A stretch of 35,198 nucleotides of DNA from WRHT01 sp031550525 (GCA_031550525.1 JAVBON010000033.1:1-35198), one strand, 5' to 3'. Counted from the first letter of the stretch, positions 1 through 8,884 are shown. Translations and numbers: made by a program. Notes: generated by a model from the sequence alone, not told the origin.

Positions 1-75
1 GGTCCGGGGGGAGAGGGCTGGCCCTCTCCCCCCGGCCGCCGGAGGCCTTACCAACGCGGCGCAGCCGCATGCAAA
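1..75. repeat. Repeat family A, copy 1 (GC-rich hairpin, cut by window edge)
   Basis: Seen in sequence: a long perfect stem (CCGGGGGGAGAGGG, four-base loop, CCCTCTCCCCCCGG) followed by GCCGCCGGAGGC and a GCGGCGCAGCCGC block. The same arrangement recurs near 22607, 33483 and 35155. This copy lies directly after the lepA stop codon on the minus strand, so it would be transcribed as the lepA 3' hairpin. No T-run follows, so it is not a classical intrinsic terminator. Confidence 0.75.
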
Positions 76-1881
76 TTATTCTTCCGTCACTTTAAGCGCG
101 GCCAAGAAGGCTTCTTGGGGCAGTTCGACGTTGCCCATGCGTTTCATGCGCTTTTTGCCTTCTTTTTGTTTTTCCAGCAGTTTGCGTTTACGGGTAATGT
201 CGCCGCCGTAGCATTTGGCGGTAACGTTTTTGCCCATGGGGGCGTTGCGTTCGCGGGCTATTACCTTGTTGCCTATGGCGGCCTGTATGATTACTTCAAA
301 GAGCTGCCGGGGTATGGTGCGTTTAAGCTTGAGGGCTATGGCCCGGCCCTGCTGATAGGCCTTTTCGCGGTGTATGATCACGGCCAGGGCGTCAACGGGG
401 TCGCCGTTGATCATCAGATCGAGTTTTACAAGGTCGCTGGCCCTGTAGTCAATGAGTTCGTATTCCATGGAGGCATAGCCCTTGGTGTTGGACTTGAGGC
501 GGTCGAAAAAGTCAAAAACTATTTCGGCGAAGGGCAGCTCGTAGGTAACGATTACGCGGTTGCTGGTAAGGTAGCGCATGTCTTTCTGGATGCCGCGCTT
601 TTCTTCGCAAAGCTTGAGAATGTTGCCAACGTATTCGTGCGGCACGTGAATATCGCAGCGCACATATGGCTCGTAAAAGGTGACTATGCGGCCGGGGTCG
701 GGGAGTTTGGCGGGGTTATCCACCCAAATGGTCTGGCCGTCGGTGGTATCCAGCTTATAGACCACGGAGGGCGCGGTGGCTATGAGCTCCACCTGAAATT
801 CGCGCTCAAGGCGCTCCTGAATTATTTCCATGTGCAGGAGGCCCAAGAAGCCGCAACGGAAGCCGAAGCCGAGGGCTTGCGAGGTTTCCGGCTCATAGGA
901 AAAGGCGGCATCATTGAGCTGGAGTTTTTCAAGGGCGAATTTGAGTTGCTCGTATTCGTTGTTATCAGTGGGGTAAAGCCCGCAGAAAACCATGGGCTTG
1001 ACCTCCTTAAAGCCAGGCACGGGCTTGTCCGCAGGGTTGGAGGCCAGGGTGATGGTATCGCCAACTTTGGCGTCGCCAAGCTGTTTAATGTTGGCGCATA
1101 AAAAGCCCACCTCTCCGGCGGACAGGCCGGCAATATCCACGGCTTCTGGCGAGAAGGCGCCCAGGCGGATTACTTCATACTCCACGTCCGTGGACATAAG
1201 GCGTATTTTGTCGCCTTTTTTAATGGCGCCGTCCACAACGCGAAAGAGCACGACAACGCCCTGGTAGGCATCGTACCAAGAGTCGAAGATAAGCGCTTTG
1301 AGGGGCGCGGCTGGGTCGCCTTCCGGCGGGGGCAGGCGGCGGATGACCGCTTCAATAACGTCTGGCACGCCCAAGCCGGTTTTGGCGCTTATATTAACGG
1401 CCTCGGCGCAATCCAGCCCGATGCCTTCCTCTATTTCTTCCTTAACGCGGGCCGGATCGGAACTGGGCAAATCTATTTTGTTGAGTACTGGAATCAGCTC
1501 GTGGTTATGCTCCAAAGCCAGGTAAACGTTGGCCAGGGTTTGGGCTTCCACGCCCTGCGAGGCATCCACCACCAGGAGCGCGCCTTCGCAGGCGGCAAGG
1601 GAGCGGGAGACCTCGTAGTTGAAGTCCACATGGCCGGGGGTATCGATGAGGTTAAGGATATAGTCCTTACCGTCTTTGGCCTTGTAGGGTATGCGCACGG
1701 TTTGGGCTTTAATGGTAATGCCGCGCTCGCGCTCCAGATCCATGCGGTCCAGATATTGCTCGCGTCTTTCGCGGTCCGATACCAGGCCGGTTATTTCCAG
1801 TATGCGGTCGGCCAAGGTGGATTTGCCGTGGTCGATGTGCGCTATGATGCAGAAGTTACGTATGTTTTCCTGTTTTGACAT
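76..1881 (-). CDS. lepA: Elongation factor 4 (LepA), ribosome back-translocating GTPase
   Basis: A translational GTPase of 601 aa, the normal length for the family, acting on stalled ribosomes in the cytoplasm. The G motifs are all visible: AHIDHGKS at residues 14-21, the switch I region GITIKAQ at 54-60, DTPGH at 80-84 and NKID at 134-137. EF-G-like domains II, III and V follow, then the LepA-specific C-terminal domain with the basic stretch near GGDITRKRKLLEKQKEGKKR. The ATG start gives the family's usual short N-terminus (MSKQENIRNFCIIAHIDHGK). Translation stops immediately before repeat A1. It appears to be a single-gene unit with no neighbour on the same strand. In many bacteria lepA precedes lepB; whether that holds here lies outside the window. 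Identification is secure. Confidence 0.98.
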   Translation of the reverse strand: MSKQENIRNFCIIAHIDHGKSTLADRILEITGLVSDRERREQYLDRMDLERERGITIKAQTVRIPYKAKDGKDYILNLIDTPGHVDFNYEVSRSLAACEGALLVVDASQGVEAQTLANVYLALEHNHELIPVLNKIDLPSSDPARVKEEIEEGIGLDCAEAVNISAKTGLGVPDVIEAVIRRLPPPEGDPAAPLKALIFDSWYDAYQGVVVLFRVVDGAIKKGDKIRLMSTDVEYEVIRLGAFSPEAVDIAGLSAGEVGFLCANIKQLGDAKVGDTITLASNPADKPVPGFKEVKPMVFCGLYPTDNNEYEQLKFALEKLQLNDAAFSYEPETSQALGFGFRCGFLGLLHMEIIQERLEREFQVELIATAPSVVYKLDTTDGQTIWVDNPAKLPDPGRIVTFYEPYVRCDIHVPHEYVGNILKLCEEKRGIQKDMRYLTSNRVIVTYELPFAEIVFDFFDRLKSNTKGYASMEYELIDYRASDLVKLDLMINGDPVDALAVIIHREKAYQQGRAIALKLKRTIPRQLFEVIIQAAIGNKVIARERNAPMGKNVTAKCYGGDITRKRKLLEKQKEGKKRMKRMGNVELPQEAFLAALKVTEE

Positions 1882-2400
1882 ATTTTACCGTAAACGTTTG
1901 TATGCCCTGCCGGGCGATGGCCGGGCGCGGTGCAAGGTGAGCGCCCTTTTTGCAAAGGCTAGGTATTATCGCACGCCATACCGGAAAAGGCAATGCCTGC
2001 CAAGGCTGGCGACGGCCTTTTTGAAGCTGGCGGCAAAGGCGCGGGTATGCCGCAAAAATGCTGAGACATTGTATTTATTAAAGTTTTATTTGGTAACGGA
2101 GGCCGGAAGCCGTGTAACCCGTTTTGCCAGGTAGGGTTTTACCCGCTGAATTTGGCAGCTTGCTTACAATAATATGAAATTACGTATTTGGTTTACAATG
2201 ACCTGAGATTGTGTATAAGAAAAATTATATAAAATAATGTAAAATATTAATTAGTTAGAGTGAATATACTCGTTATAGTATGTCTTGCTTAATGTAAACT
2301 TTTGTTAATATTAGCCTGTTATATTTGTTTTTTTATATTTATTGTCGTACCTGGGGCTCAATTACCCTTGCCTGCAACTTTAATGATAAAGGAAATATAA
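1882..2400. other. Intergenic region, strongly AT-rich in its second half
   Basis: No gene is seen. About 2140-2400 is conspicuously AT-rich compared with the GC-rich surroundings and probably carries the promoter of the MipA-like gene, but many -10-like hexamers are present and none can be chosen. A good ribosome binding site (AAAGGA) precedes the ATG at 2401. The lepA promoter must lie in the left part. Confidence 0.5.
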
Positions 2401-3150
2401 ATGGTTAGAGTATTGTTCATATTGTCGCTGCTGCTGACAAGTTTTGGGGGCGTTGTTACAGCCGGGGCCTATGAGTTCAGCCTTGGCTTCACGGGCGGAG
2501 GCGGCGTAACGCCTTATAAAGGCATTGACAGTAAATTGTTCGCGTTGCCGTATGCCAGCTTCGATTCCAAATATGTGTTCATAAGCTTTCCTTCCTCCGG
2601 CGTGCATATTTTCAAAAGCGACTTGCTGGCTGTAAACGCCAGGGTGGATTACCTGTTTTGGGAGTTCGAGCCCAAAAACAGCGACAACTGGTCCATGCGC
2701 AGGCTGGACCGCAGGAAATCGACATTATGCGCGGGCATTGATGCAAGCCTGAATACCCCGGCAGGCTCTTTTAAAGCCGATGTTACGGCGGATGTGCTTG
2801 GCAGAAGCCATAGCGTAGTGGCCACCGGCACCTATGCTTACCCGCTAAAGCTTGCGGAGCGGCTCATGTTTATTCCCTCAGCCGGGGTGATCTGGCAAAG
2901 CGCCAAGCATAACGATTACTACTTCGGCGTGACGGATAAAGAAGCGTATAAAAGCGGTCTCGCGTCTTACGACGCGGACAGCGGCATCAACTATTTTGTC
3001 AGGGCGGGGTTCACGTTGGCAATCACCAGCCATATTACCGCAGAGGCGCACGGCAACTATATGTGGCTGGCCAAAGAAGTTAAAGACAGCCCCATGGTGG
3101 ATAAAACCGGAGTCTGGGGCGCATCGGGCGGCATTGTATACAAATTTTAA
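2401..3150 (+). CDS. MipA/OmpV-family outer membrane protein
   Basis: A predicted beta-barrel protein of 249 aa with an N-terminal signal peptide (residues 1 to about 23, hydrophobic LFILSLLLTSFGGVVTAGA). The MipA/OmpV pattern is recognisable: an early Gly-rich strand ending in a tyrosine (GGGGVTPYKG), LPYASFDSKYVFIS, the segment VTDKEAYKSGLASYDADSG, the late motif KEVKDSPMVD, and a terminal strand ending in Tyr-Lys-Phe, the aromatic end typical of BamA-dependent barrels. MipA of E. coli is a scaffold for MltA and PBP1B; OmpV homologues serve as porins or adhesins. The role here cannot be chosen. The gene stands alone, with an AT-rich upstream region and a strong terminator after it. Confidence 0.8.
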   Translation: MVRVLFILSLLLTSFGGVVTAGAYEFSLGFTGGGGVTPYKGIDSKLFALPYASFDSKYVFISFPSSGVHIFKSDLLAVNARVDYLFWEFEPKNSDNWSMRRLDRRKSTLCAGIDASLNTPAGSFKADVTADVLGRSHSVVATGTYAYPLKLAERLMFIPSAGVIWQSAKHNDYYFGVTDKEAYKSGLASYDADSGINYFVRAGFTLAITSHITAEAHGNYMWLAKEVKDSPMVDKTGVWGASGGIVYKF

Positions 3151-3200
3151 ACCGAATCAATATTCCATCTGATGTATTCTAAAATGCTTTTCCAAAATAT

Positions 3201-3228
3201 AAAAAGGCCGGATAAATCCGGCCTTTTT
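3201..3228. terminator. Bidirectional intrinsic terminator
   Basis: AAAAA, then GGCCGGAT, loop AA, ATCCGGCC, then TTTTT. The structure is symmetric, so it can end both the MipA-like gene (+) and tRNA-His (-), which converge here. Confidence 0.9.
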
Positions 3229-3236
3229 GCGAAAAA

Positions 3237-3313
3237 TGGGGCGAATGATGAGGCTCGAACTCACGACACCCAGGGCCACAACCTGGTGCTCTGCCAACTG
3301 AGCTACATCCGCC
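3237..3313 (-). tRNA. tRNA-His (anticodon GTG)
   Basis: Folded by hand: a G at position -1 opposite C73 (the tRNA-His signature), a 7-bp acceptor GCGGATG/CATTCGC with one G-T pair, TAGCTCAGTTGGCAGAGCA as D arm, anticodon stem CCAGG/CCTGG with loop TTGTGGC, a T arm with TTCGAGC, and an encoded CCA end. The anticodon GTG reads His codons. Confidence 0.97.
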
Positions 3314-3325
3314 ATAAGAAAGATG

Positions 3326-3354
3326 CCTTTACACGCTTGGCGCGTCTTGGTCAA
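3326..3354 (-). promoter_or_regulatory. Candidate sigma70-type promoter of tRNA-His
   Basis: On the minus strand, TTGACC (3349-3354) is followed after 17 nt by TAAAGG (3326-3331), placing a start point a few bases before the mature tRNA 5' end. The -35 match is good and the -10 match is weak. Confidence 0.4.
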
Positions 3355-3496
3355 GGCTTTTTATTAAGCCCGCGCGTCCGGCGTATTCCGGCAGGGCCTG
3401 ATCCGGTCAGGCCTCAGGCTCTGCTCTGCCTCACGCATTGGGCAAACATGTTGCTATTGCCGTGTTAGCGTGGGTGTAAGCTGTTTTAGGCGCCCA

Positions 3497-4630
3497 TCAG
3501 CGTACCAAATCTATCACCACAATTTCGGGTGGCGTAAAAAGCCGCAGGGGCAGGCGCCAATAGCCAATGCCGTTGCTGGCGTAATACCAGCCCCCGCCGT
3601 TTTCATTTTCAATTCTGGTCAGTTTTCCTATAGGCTGGCCGTGGATATATTCCAGTACGTATTTTAAGGGCCAGATTTGCCCGCCGTGAGTGTGCCCGGC
3701 AAGCTGCAAGTCGAAAAGACCTATGCTTTCAGGCTGCACATCGGGACGGTGCTTCATGAGCAAGGTAAAGCGGTTGGCTGGCATGCGCTCCAGAATGAGC
3801 ATGGGGTCGTGCACGGTGCTGCCCTGCACCTCGGCCACTTTGGGGTCGTCCACCCCTACCATGGATATGCCGCCAACGGCCAGCGCCTCGCCGCGCATGA
3901 CGTGAATCCAAGATTTTTCCAAAAAAGGGATGGCGTTTTTACGGTGCTCGAACAGCGCCTCGTGGTTGCCCAACACGCCAAGGCTGCCATAAGCGGGCAT
4001 GGCGGTAGAAAGCATGTAGGCCTCACGCTGGCGGGCGCTCATGCCGGCCCCGACAATGTCGCCGCCAAAAAGCAGCAGATCGGCGTTTTGCGCCTTTATA
4101 AGGTCCACTACGCGGCGCACGGCGGACTCGCCGGTGAATCTGTCCAGATGCAAGTCGCTTATAAAGACCACCCGTACGCTGTTTACGCCTTTGGGCAGTT
4201 TGTCAGTCTGTATGCCAAGGTTTACCACGCGGATGTTGTGCGCCTCGAAGGCGCTGTAGCCCATAAGGCAAAGGAGCAGAACGAAAGTAAGCGGCACCCC
4301 GCTTGCAGGCGGCAGAAAATCGTACCCCTTGCCTTCCAGTATGCGGTAATAAAGCCACACTATGGCCCGCAGCAGGCCCAGACACATGAAAAGGGCAAAA
4401 TTGAAACAGACCAGCGCAAGCCACAGGTTGCCCGCAAGGGTGATAAAATCTGCAACCGCCGTATACTGGGCCAGCAAAGCTAAAAGTGGCGGCCAGCAGG
4501 CCAGCGCAAGGGTGGGGGGAAGGGCGGCAGCAAACCAGCCGTGCCAGCCCAGCCAGCGTTGCAGCCTCCAGAAAAAGAACAGGGTGAGAAGTATGCCGGT
4601 TGCCGTAACCGGTATGGCATAATCAGTCAT
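3497..4630 (-). CDS. Membrane-anchored metallophosphoesterase (YaeI/YkuE-like)
   Basis: A protein of 377 aa. The first 130 residues hold about four hydrophobic segments (near 8-26, 33-53, 65-92 and 113-127). They are followed by a calcineurin-like phosphoesterase domain with all metal-ligand motifs: SDLHL (D159, H161), GGD (D191), GNHE (N222, H223), a KHRPD histidine near 294, and GHTHGG at 312-317. YaeI/YkuE relatives hydrolyse phosphodiester or phospholipid-type substrates such as UDP-diacylglucosamine-like or GPI-like molecules; the substrate here is unknown. The domain would follow the last membrane segment, on a side I cannot determine. The gene begins 23 bp after the stop of the exported protein upstream on the same strand, so the two probably form an operon. 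Confidence 0.88.
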   Translation of the reverse strand: MTDYAIPVTATGILLTLFFFWRLQRWLGWHGWFAAALPPTLALACWPPLLALLAQYTAVADFITLAGNLWLALVCFNFALFMCLGLLRAIVWLYYRILEGKGYDFLPPASGVPLTFVLLLCLMGYSAFEAHNIRVVNLGIQTDKLPKGVNSVRVVFISDLHLDRFTGESAVRRVVDLIKAQNADLLLFGGDIVGAGMSARQREAYMLSTAMPAYGSLGVLGNHEALFEHRKNAIPFLEKSWIHVMRGEALAVGGISMVGVDDPKVAEVQGSTVHDPMLILERMPANRFTLLMKHRPDVQPESIGLFDLQLAGHTHGGQIWPLKYVLEYIHGQPIGKLTRIENENGGGWYYASNGIGYWRLPLRLFTPPEIVVIDLVR

Positions 4631-4653
4631 GACAGTTCCTGCGGTATTTAGCG

Positions 4654-5874
4654 CTACCGGCCGCTCGGCCCGGCCGCGCTCCTGCCGGTTATTTCTTCGT
4701 AACGTTCAGGGCTGTAAGGCCAAACGCCCCACTGGCCGTCCCCCGCGCAGTACTTGCCCGTAATCGCGTATTCCTCGCCATCCCAGGTATAGGTCAGGCG
4801 GCATTGGGCGCGGCATAAAAAGTTGCTGTGCGCCAGGCCGGGGTTGGTCTGTTGCAGAAGCACGCCAAGTTCCGGCGGCCAGTTGTCGTCCATGGGCGTG
4901 GTTTGAATTTCCATCCGGCAGGGCTGGGGCACGCTGCCGTCCGGCCGCACCACATGCATTTCTTCTTCAAATTCTTTCAGGTAATGAACCCGCGTTTTTT
5001 CATCGGCGTAAAAATCGGCCTCGGTCAAGCCGCGCGGCTGCGCAAAGGTTATTATGCCGTCGCGCACCGCGAAAAATGCGCTCTGCGTGTGCGCTACAGG
5101 CATGTCATAAGTAATTATGCGCACTTCGCCCCAGGTGGAGCCGTCTTCCATATGCGCGTCCGAGGCGGTGCTTATTATACGTTGGCCGGGCAAGAGCGCG
5201 CGCGACCATGTAAGGGTGGAGGCGGGCGGCTCGTCCTGCGTTTGCGCGGCTTTACGCTCAAAAACCAGAGATTCTTTATCCGCGCCGGTTTCAGGCTGCG
5301 CTGGTTCCGGGCTCTGCTCTTCATCCTGCACGGCCTGCGGCTGCTCGTCTTCCGTGTAAAAGCGTATGCGCGTGCGCAAAAGCTGCCTGTCGCGCGCCTC
5401 CAAAAGCTCTGGGTGGGCGTCCAGACGCGCGCCGCCGGGCAAAATACGCCCGCTCAGCAGGTTGGCCATGTGCGCCATGGCGGATATATCGGCAGGTTTG
5501 CCAGGGTTGGCTATATGCGCTGAAATGGGCGAAAGCAGCATGAACAGGCGGGAATCAGGTTTTTTCAAGAGTTCCAGCGTAAGGGCCATGACAAGCGGAA
5601 AATCCTTGGGGGCGGATAGCAGCCCCTGCCGCACCACCTGCTGCACCAGTTCTATGTCGTCCGCATCAAAGGCCGCGTAAAACAGTTGGGTAAGAATATA
5701 GTTGTCGCGCGTTTCCGAGGGCAGCACAACCACATACGCGGGCAGGCGCGTAACAGGTTTGTTTTCGGCCGCCATGGCGGACCGGCCGCACGGCAGGCAA
5801 AGCACGGCAATGGCCGCCGCCAGCGCGAGGCTGCGCGGTAAAACAGAAAAAAGCTGCCTGTATAAATAAAACAT
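4654..5874 (-). CDS. Exported protein of unknown function
   Basis: I do not recognise this protein. Starting at the ATG at 5874 gives 406 aa with a typical signal peptide (FYLYRQ, then a hydrophobic run, cleavage likely after SAMAA). An upstream in-frame ATG at 5991 would put 39 extra residues before that signal and is less likely. The mature part has a helical N-terminal half (about residues 40-160, repeat-like alpha helices), an acidic Pro/Glu/Gln-rich linker around 160-200 (QSPEPAQPETGADKE), and a beta-rich C-terminal half with many aromatic residues ending in a Ser/Gly tail. It is probably periplasmic. It precedes the membrane-bound phosphoesterase by 23 bp, suggesting a shared envelope role, which is inference only. 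Confidence 0.7.
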   Translation of the reverse strand: MFYLYRQLFSVLPRSLALAAAIAVLCLPCGRSAMAAENKPVTRLPAYVVVLPSETRDNYILTQLFYAAFDADDIELVQQVVRQGLLSAPKDFPLVMALTLELLKKPDSRLFMLLSPISAHIANPGKPADISAMAHMANLLSGRILPGGARLDAHPELLEARDRQLLRTRIRFYTEDEQPQAVQDEEQSPEPAQPETGADKESLVFERKAAQTQDEPPASTLTWSRALLPGQRIISTASDAHMEDGSTWGEVRIITYDMPVAHTQSAFFAVRDGIITFAQPRGLTEADFYADEKTRVHYLKEFEEEMHVVRPDGSVPQPCRMEIQTTPMDDNWPPELGVLLQQTNPGLAHSNFLCRAQCRLTYTWDGEEYAITGKYCAGDGQWGVWPYSPERYEEITGRSAAGPSGR

Positions 5875-6086
5875 TCCGTATATAATCTTTTTGGACAAGG
5901 AGTTGTTGTACAGTGCCGCCGTAAAGGCAGATCGAGAAACCTTAATCAAATAGCTTGATATGCACAAGTGGACGTTTTTGATAAACGCCAAAAAATACGG
6001 GCAACCCGTGCCGGTATTTTGGGGTGGATATGCCTATAAAGGCTAACCGCTCAGATTGCGGTCAACCCGTTCCTTTCTATTTAAAG

Positions 6087-6234
6087 TTGCGGGGTCAAGG
6101 GGGGTTAAAAATTAGCACTCCAACAGTCCTGCCCCTGCATAACTTTCTTGCCAAAAGTTGTTGTGCTTGTACGCTACGAGCTACACTTGCGGGTGTAGCG
6201 GCGTTTGGCGCGCATAAATATGGCTTCAGCCTTT
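6087..6234 (-). repeat. Repeat B with module C inside (reverse orientation)
   Basis: Read on the minus strand it begins with a degenerate B start (GGCTGAAGCCATATTTATG), reaches CCCGCAAG, continues through the 81-nt module C (6105-6185), and ends CCCCCCTTGACCCCGCAA. Module C matches the copy at 26430-26510 at 79 of 81 positions, counted by hand. A 7-bp hairpin (GCTACAC/GTGTAGC) sits at the B-C junction near 6180-6200. Confidence 0.85.
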
Positions 6235-6292
6235 ATGTCTTTAATACTTTCCATTGTATCTTTTATTGCGTACACTTCCCATGGCTGGCCCG

Positions 6293-6322
6293 TTGCGCGT
6301 GGCAGGGGCTTTTACATATAAC
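6293..6322 (+). promoter_or_regulatory. Candidate pta promoter
   Basis: TTGCGC (6293-6298), 18 nt, then TATAAC (6317-6322), 24 nt before the ATG. An AGGA ribosome binding site lies near 6336. This is a pattern match only. Confidence 0.35.
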
Positions 6323-6346
6323 CCGACATAGTACAGGATATATTTT

Positions 6347-8461
6347 ATGGCAAATAACATATATATTACGGCATCAGAGAGCAAAAGCGGCAAATCCGCC
6401 ATTATTCTGGGCATGATGCAGCTATTGCTCAAAAGCTTGCGCAAGGTGGCTATTTTCCGGCCCATCATCAACCTGCCGCTGGACCCCAAAAGCCGCGACC
6501 ATGACATTAACCTTATTCTTGAGCATTTCGGCCTGAATATTCCCTATGAAGACACCTATGCCTACACTCTGGACGTGGCGCGCGAAATAATAAACCGCGG
6601 CCAGCGCGCCTATTTGCTGGAAACTATTTTCAACAAGTTCAAGAAACTTGAGGAAAATTACGATTTCATACTGTGTGAAGGCACCGATTTTACAGGTAAA
6701 GATCCGGCCTTTGAGTTTGACCTGAATACTGAAATAGCCGCCAACCTGGGCTGCCCCGTGGTGCTGGTAGCCAACGCCGTGGATAAAACCGCCGACGATA
6801 TTCTTGAGACCACCCAGGCCACCCTTGACCTGATGGATGAAAAAGGGCTGGATCTGGTGGCCTGCCTGATTAACCGCTCGGCTTTGTACAAGGCCGAATC
6901 CGATTATATCAAGGAAAATCTCGTCACCCACAAATCCGCCAACCGGCTGCTTACCTATGTGCTGCCCGAAGAGCCCCTGCTGGGCCGCCCCACCATGGCC
7001 GATGTGCGCAAGTGGCTTAACGGGCGCGTGCTCTATGGCGAAAAGCGGCTGGATAACCTTGTAAGCCGCTATCTGGTGGCCGCCATGCAGGTGGGCAACT
7101 TTTTGGAATACCTCACGCCAGACAGCCTCGTCATCACCCCCGGCGACCGCGAGGATATAGTGCTGGCAAGCCTTAGCTCGTGCATGTCGCCTGCCTTTCC
7201 CGACGTTGCCGGCATTGTGCTTACCGGCGGGCTGGAGCTGCACCACAGCATACAGCGCATGCTGTCCAACTGGGTTGGCACGCCCGTGCCCATTATAGCG
7301 GCGGATGGGCACACCTTTCAGACCATGCAGGTTATAACCCAGCTTTACGGCAAAATAGAGCCTGGCGATTTGCGCAAAATAAACACCGGCATAGGCCACT
7401 TCGAGCGCCATGTGGATGGCGAAGCCATAGCCCGCCGCGTGGTTAACCGCAAATCTTCCAAAATAACCCCGCAAATGTTTGAATACAACCTGCTGGAAAA
7501 GGCCAAGCGCAAAAAAATGCGCATAGTGCTGCCCGAAGGGCAGGACGAGCGCATTCTGCAAGCCTCCGACGCCCTGCTGCGCCGCAACGTGGCCGATCTG
7601 ATCATCCTAGGCAACCCCGACAAAATCGCGCTGGACGCCCGCAACCTCGGGCTGGATTTAAGCAGCGCCACCATAATCAGCCCCGAGCGCGCGCCAAAAT
7701 TTGACGCCTATGTTGCCGAGTATTACGAAATGCGCAAACACAAGGGCATAAGCATGGAGCAGGCCCGCGACCTTATGCTCGACCCAACCTACTTCGGCAC
7801 CATGATGGTGCAAAAGGGCGACGCCGACGGCATGGTCTCAGGCGCCATAAACACCACAGCCCACACCATACGCCCCGCCTTCGAGATTATTCGCACCAAG
7901 GTGCAGGGCGCCACCGTGTCTTCCGTCTTCTTCATGTGCCTTAAAGACCGCGTGCTGGTTTTTGGCGACTGCGCCGTGGTGCCCAACCCCAACCCGCAGG
8001 AGCTTGCCAGCATAGCCATACATTCGGCGGAAACCGCCGCCGTGTTCGGCATTGAGCCGCGCGTGGCCATGCTCTCCTACTCCACCGGCGCTTCCGGCAA
8101 AGGCGAAGACGTCGATAAGGTTAAGGAGGCAACAGCCCTGGCCAAGGCCCAAGCCCCGCAACTGCTGCTGGAAGGCCCGCTGCAATACGACGCCGCCATA
8201 GACCCCACCGTGGCCGCTACCAAAATGCCCGATAACCCCGTGGCCGGCAAAGCCACCGTGTTCATCTTCCCCGACCTCAATACCGGCAACAACACCTACA
8301 AAGCCGTGCAACGCGCCGCCGACGCCATAGCCATAGGGCCGGTGCTGCAAGGCCTGAACAAACCCGTAAACGACCTCTCGCGCGGCGCGACAGTGGAAGA
8401 TATAATAAACACCGTGGCCATAACCGCCATTCAGGCCCAGGCTGGGAAGGGGAAGGCGTAA
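6347..8461 (+). CDS. pta: Phosphate acetyltransferase, long form with P-loop and DRTGG domains
   Basis: Interconverts acetyl-CoA plus phosphate and acetyl-phosphate plus CoA. In sulfate reducers oxidising lactate or pyruvate this leads to ATP through acetate kinase. The 704 aa match the three-domain form: a BioD-like P-loop domain at residues 1 to about 210 (SESKSGKS near 10-17), a DRTGG regulatory domain at about 215-330, and a catalytic PTA/PTB domain from about 375 to the end (KKMRIVLPEGQDERILQA, GMVSGAINTTAHTIRPAF, PELNTGN-type motif seen as FPDLNTGNNTYKAVQR). An AGGA ribosome binding site precedes the ATG. Acetate kinase, commonly the next gene in this group, is not present: repeat B1 follows the stop codon and the next gene is convergent. 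Confidence 0.97.
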   Translation: MANNIYITASESKSGKSAIILGMMQLLLKSLRKVAIFRPIINLPLDPKSRDHDINLILEHFGLNIPYEDTYAYTLDVAREIINRGQRAYLLETIFNKFKKLEENYDFILCEGTDFTGKDPAFEFDLNTEIAANLGCPVVLVANAVDKTADDILETTQATLDLMDEKGLDLVACLINRSALYKAESDYIKENLVTHKSANRLLTYVLPEEPLLGRPTMADVRKWLNGRVLYGEKRLDNLVSRYLVAAMQVGNFLEYLTPDSLVITPGDREDIVLASLSSCMSPAFPDVAGIVLTGGLELHHSIQRMLSNWVGTPVPIIAADGHTFQTMQVITQLYGKIEPGDLRKINTGIGHFERHVDGEAIARRVVNRKSSKITPQMFEYNLLEKAKRKKMRIVLPEGQDERILQASDALLRRNVADLIILGNPDKIALDARNLGLDLSSATIISPERAPKFDAYVAEYYEMRKHKGISMEQARDLMLDPTYFGTMMVQKGDADGMVSGAINTTAHTIRPAFEIIRTKVQGATVSSVFFMCLKDRVLVFGDCAVVPNPNPQELASIAIHSAETAAVFGIEPRVAMLSYSTGASGKGEDVDKVKEATALAKAQAPQLLLEGPLQYDAAIDPTVAATKMPDNPVAGKATVFIFPDLNTGNNTYKAVQRAADAIAIGPVLQGLNKPVNDLSRGATVEDIINTVAITAIQAQAGKGKA

Positions 8462-8470
8462 AGGCAGATG

Positions 8471-8573
8471 AGGATGAAGCCAGATTTGTGAGATCTGGGC
8501 GCTGCCCAGACCCGCAAGGGAGCTGAGCTCCCTTGACCCTGCAATTGTTTTGTTAGAATTGCGGGGTCAAGGG
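8471..8573 (+). repeat. Repeat B, copy 1 (short-loop form)
   Basis: Begins AGGATGAAGCCAGATTTGTG. It contains CTGGGC/GCCCAG, a palindrome AAGGGAGCTGAGCTCCCTT, and a 17-bp stem CCCTTGACCCTGCAATT (8530-8546) with AATTGCGGGGTCAAGGG (8557-8573). It lies 10 bp after the pta stop. No T-run follows, so any terminator role is uncertain. Related copies are near 17768, 20402, 26381 and, inverted, 6087, 8853 and 27862. Confidence 0.8.
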
Positions 8574-8666
8574 TTTCGAGGACTAAGTTATACCCGACAT
8601 TCGGACAGTTTGTGTAATTAACTGTAACACGCTTTAATTAAGCACACCCTGCGGACTAACTTATGC

Positions 8667-8775
8667 GGGTCAAGGGGTTCGAAATAGCACCCCAACAGCC
8701 CTGCCAGCTATATAATTCGCCAGTCAAAAACTGTTGTGCTTTTGCGATGCGAGCTACACCTTGCGGGGTACGGTG
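8667..8775 (-). repeat. Repeat module C with B flank, diverged copy
   Basis: Has the same order of blocks as 6087-6200 (GGGTCAAGGGG, TAGCAC-CCAACAG-CCTGCC, AACTGTTGTGCTT, GCGAGCTACAC, TTGCGGGG) but is much more diverged. Together with B1 and the inverted B fragment at 8853 it fills the whole gap between pta and the gate protein gene; no gene is seen there. Confidence 0.65.
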
Positions 8776-8852
8776 TGGCTCGTTTTGACAAAGCACAACA
8801 ATTTAGCACCGATAAGCATAAGGCAAGCAGTACTTGTTGGCGATGCTCTTTC

Positions 8853-8884
8853 GCGCCCCGGATCTCATAAATCTGGCTTCATCC
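8853..8884 (-). repeat. Repeat B, inverted end fragment
   Basis: The reverse complement reads GGATGAAGCCAGATTTATG followed by AGATCCGGGGCGC, matching the first third of B1. It lies just downstream of the minus-strand gate protein stop and faces B1, so the region 8471-8884 is bracketed by inverted B ends. Confidence 0.75.

Larger units (their letters stand above)
5875..6346. other. Divergent intergenic region with a B/C composite repeat
   Basis: Between the exported protein (-) and pta (+). No gene is seen. Most of 6087-6234 is an inverted B/C repeat (listed separately). The stretch 5880-6080 shows nothing I can assign beyond presumed promoter sequence for the minus-strand pair. Confidence 0.5.

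Noticed and set aside
115..1101. Long plus-strand open frame opposite lepA
   Set aside because: It is antisense to a clear LepA sequence, its translation has no recognisable domain, and its composition is that expected from GC-skewed codon positions on the other strand.
6422..7561. Open frame of 379 codons opposite pta
   Set aside because: Antisense shadow of a well-conserved gene, His/Gly-rich with no domain.
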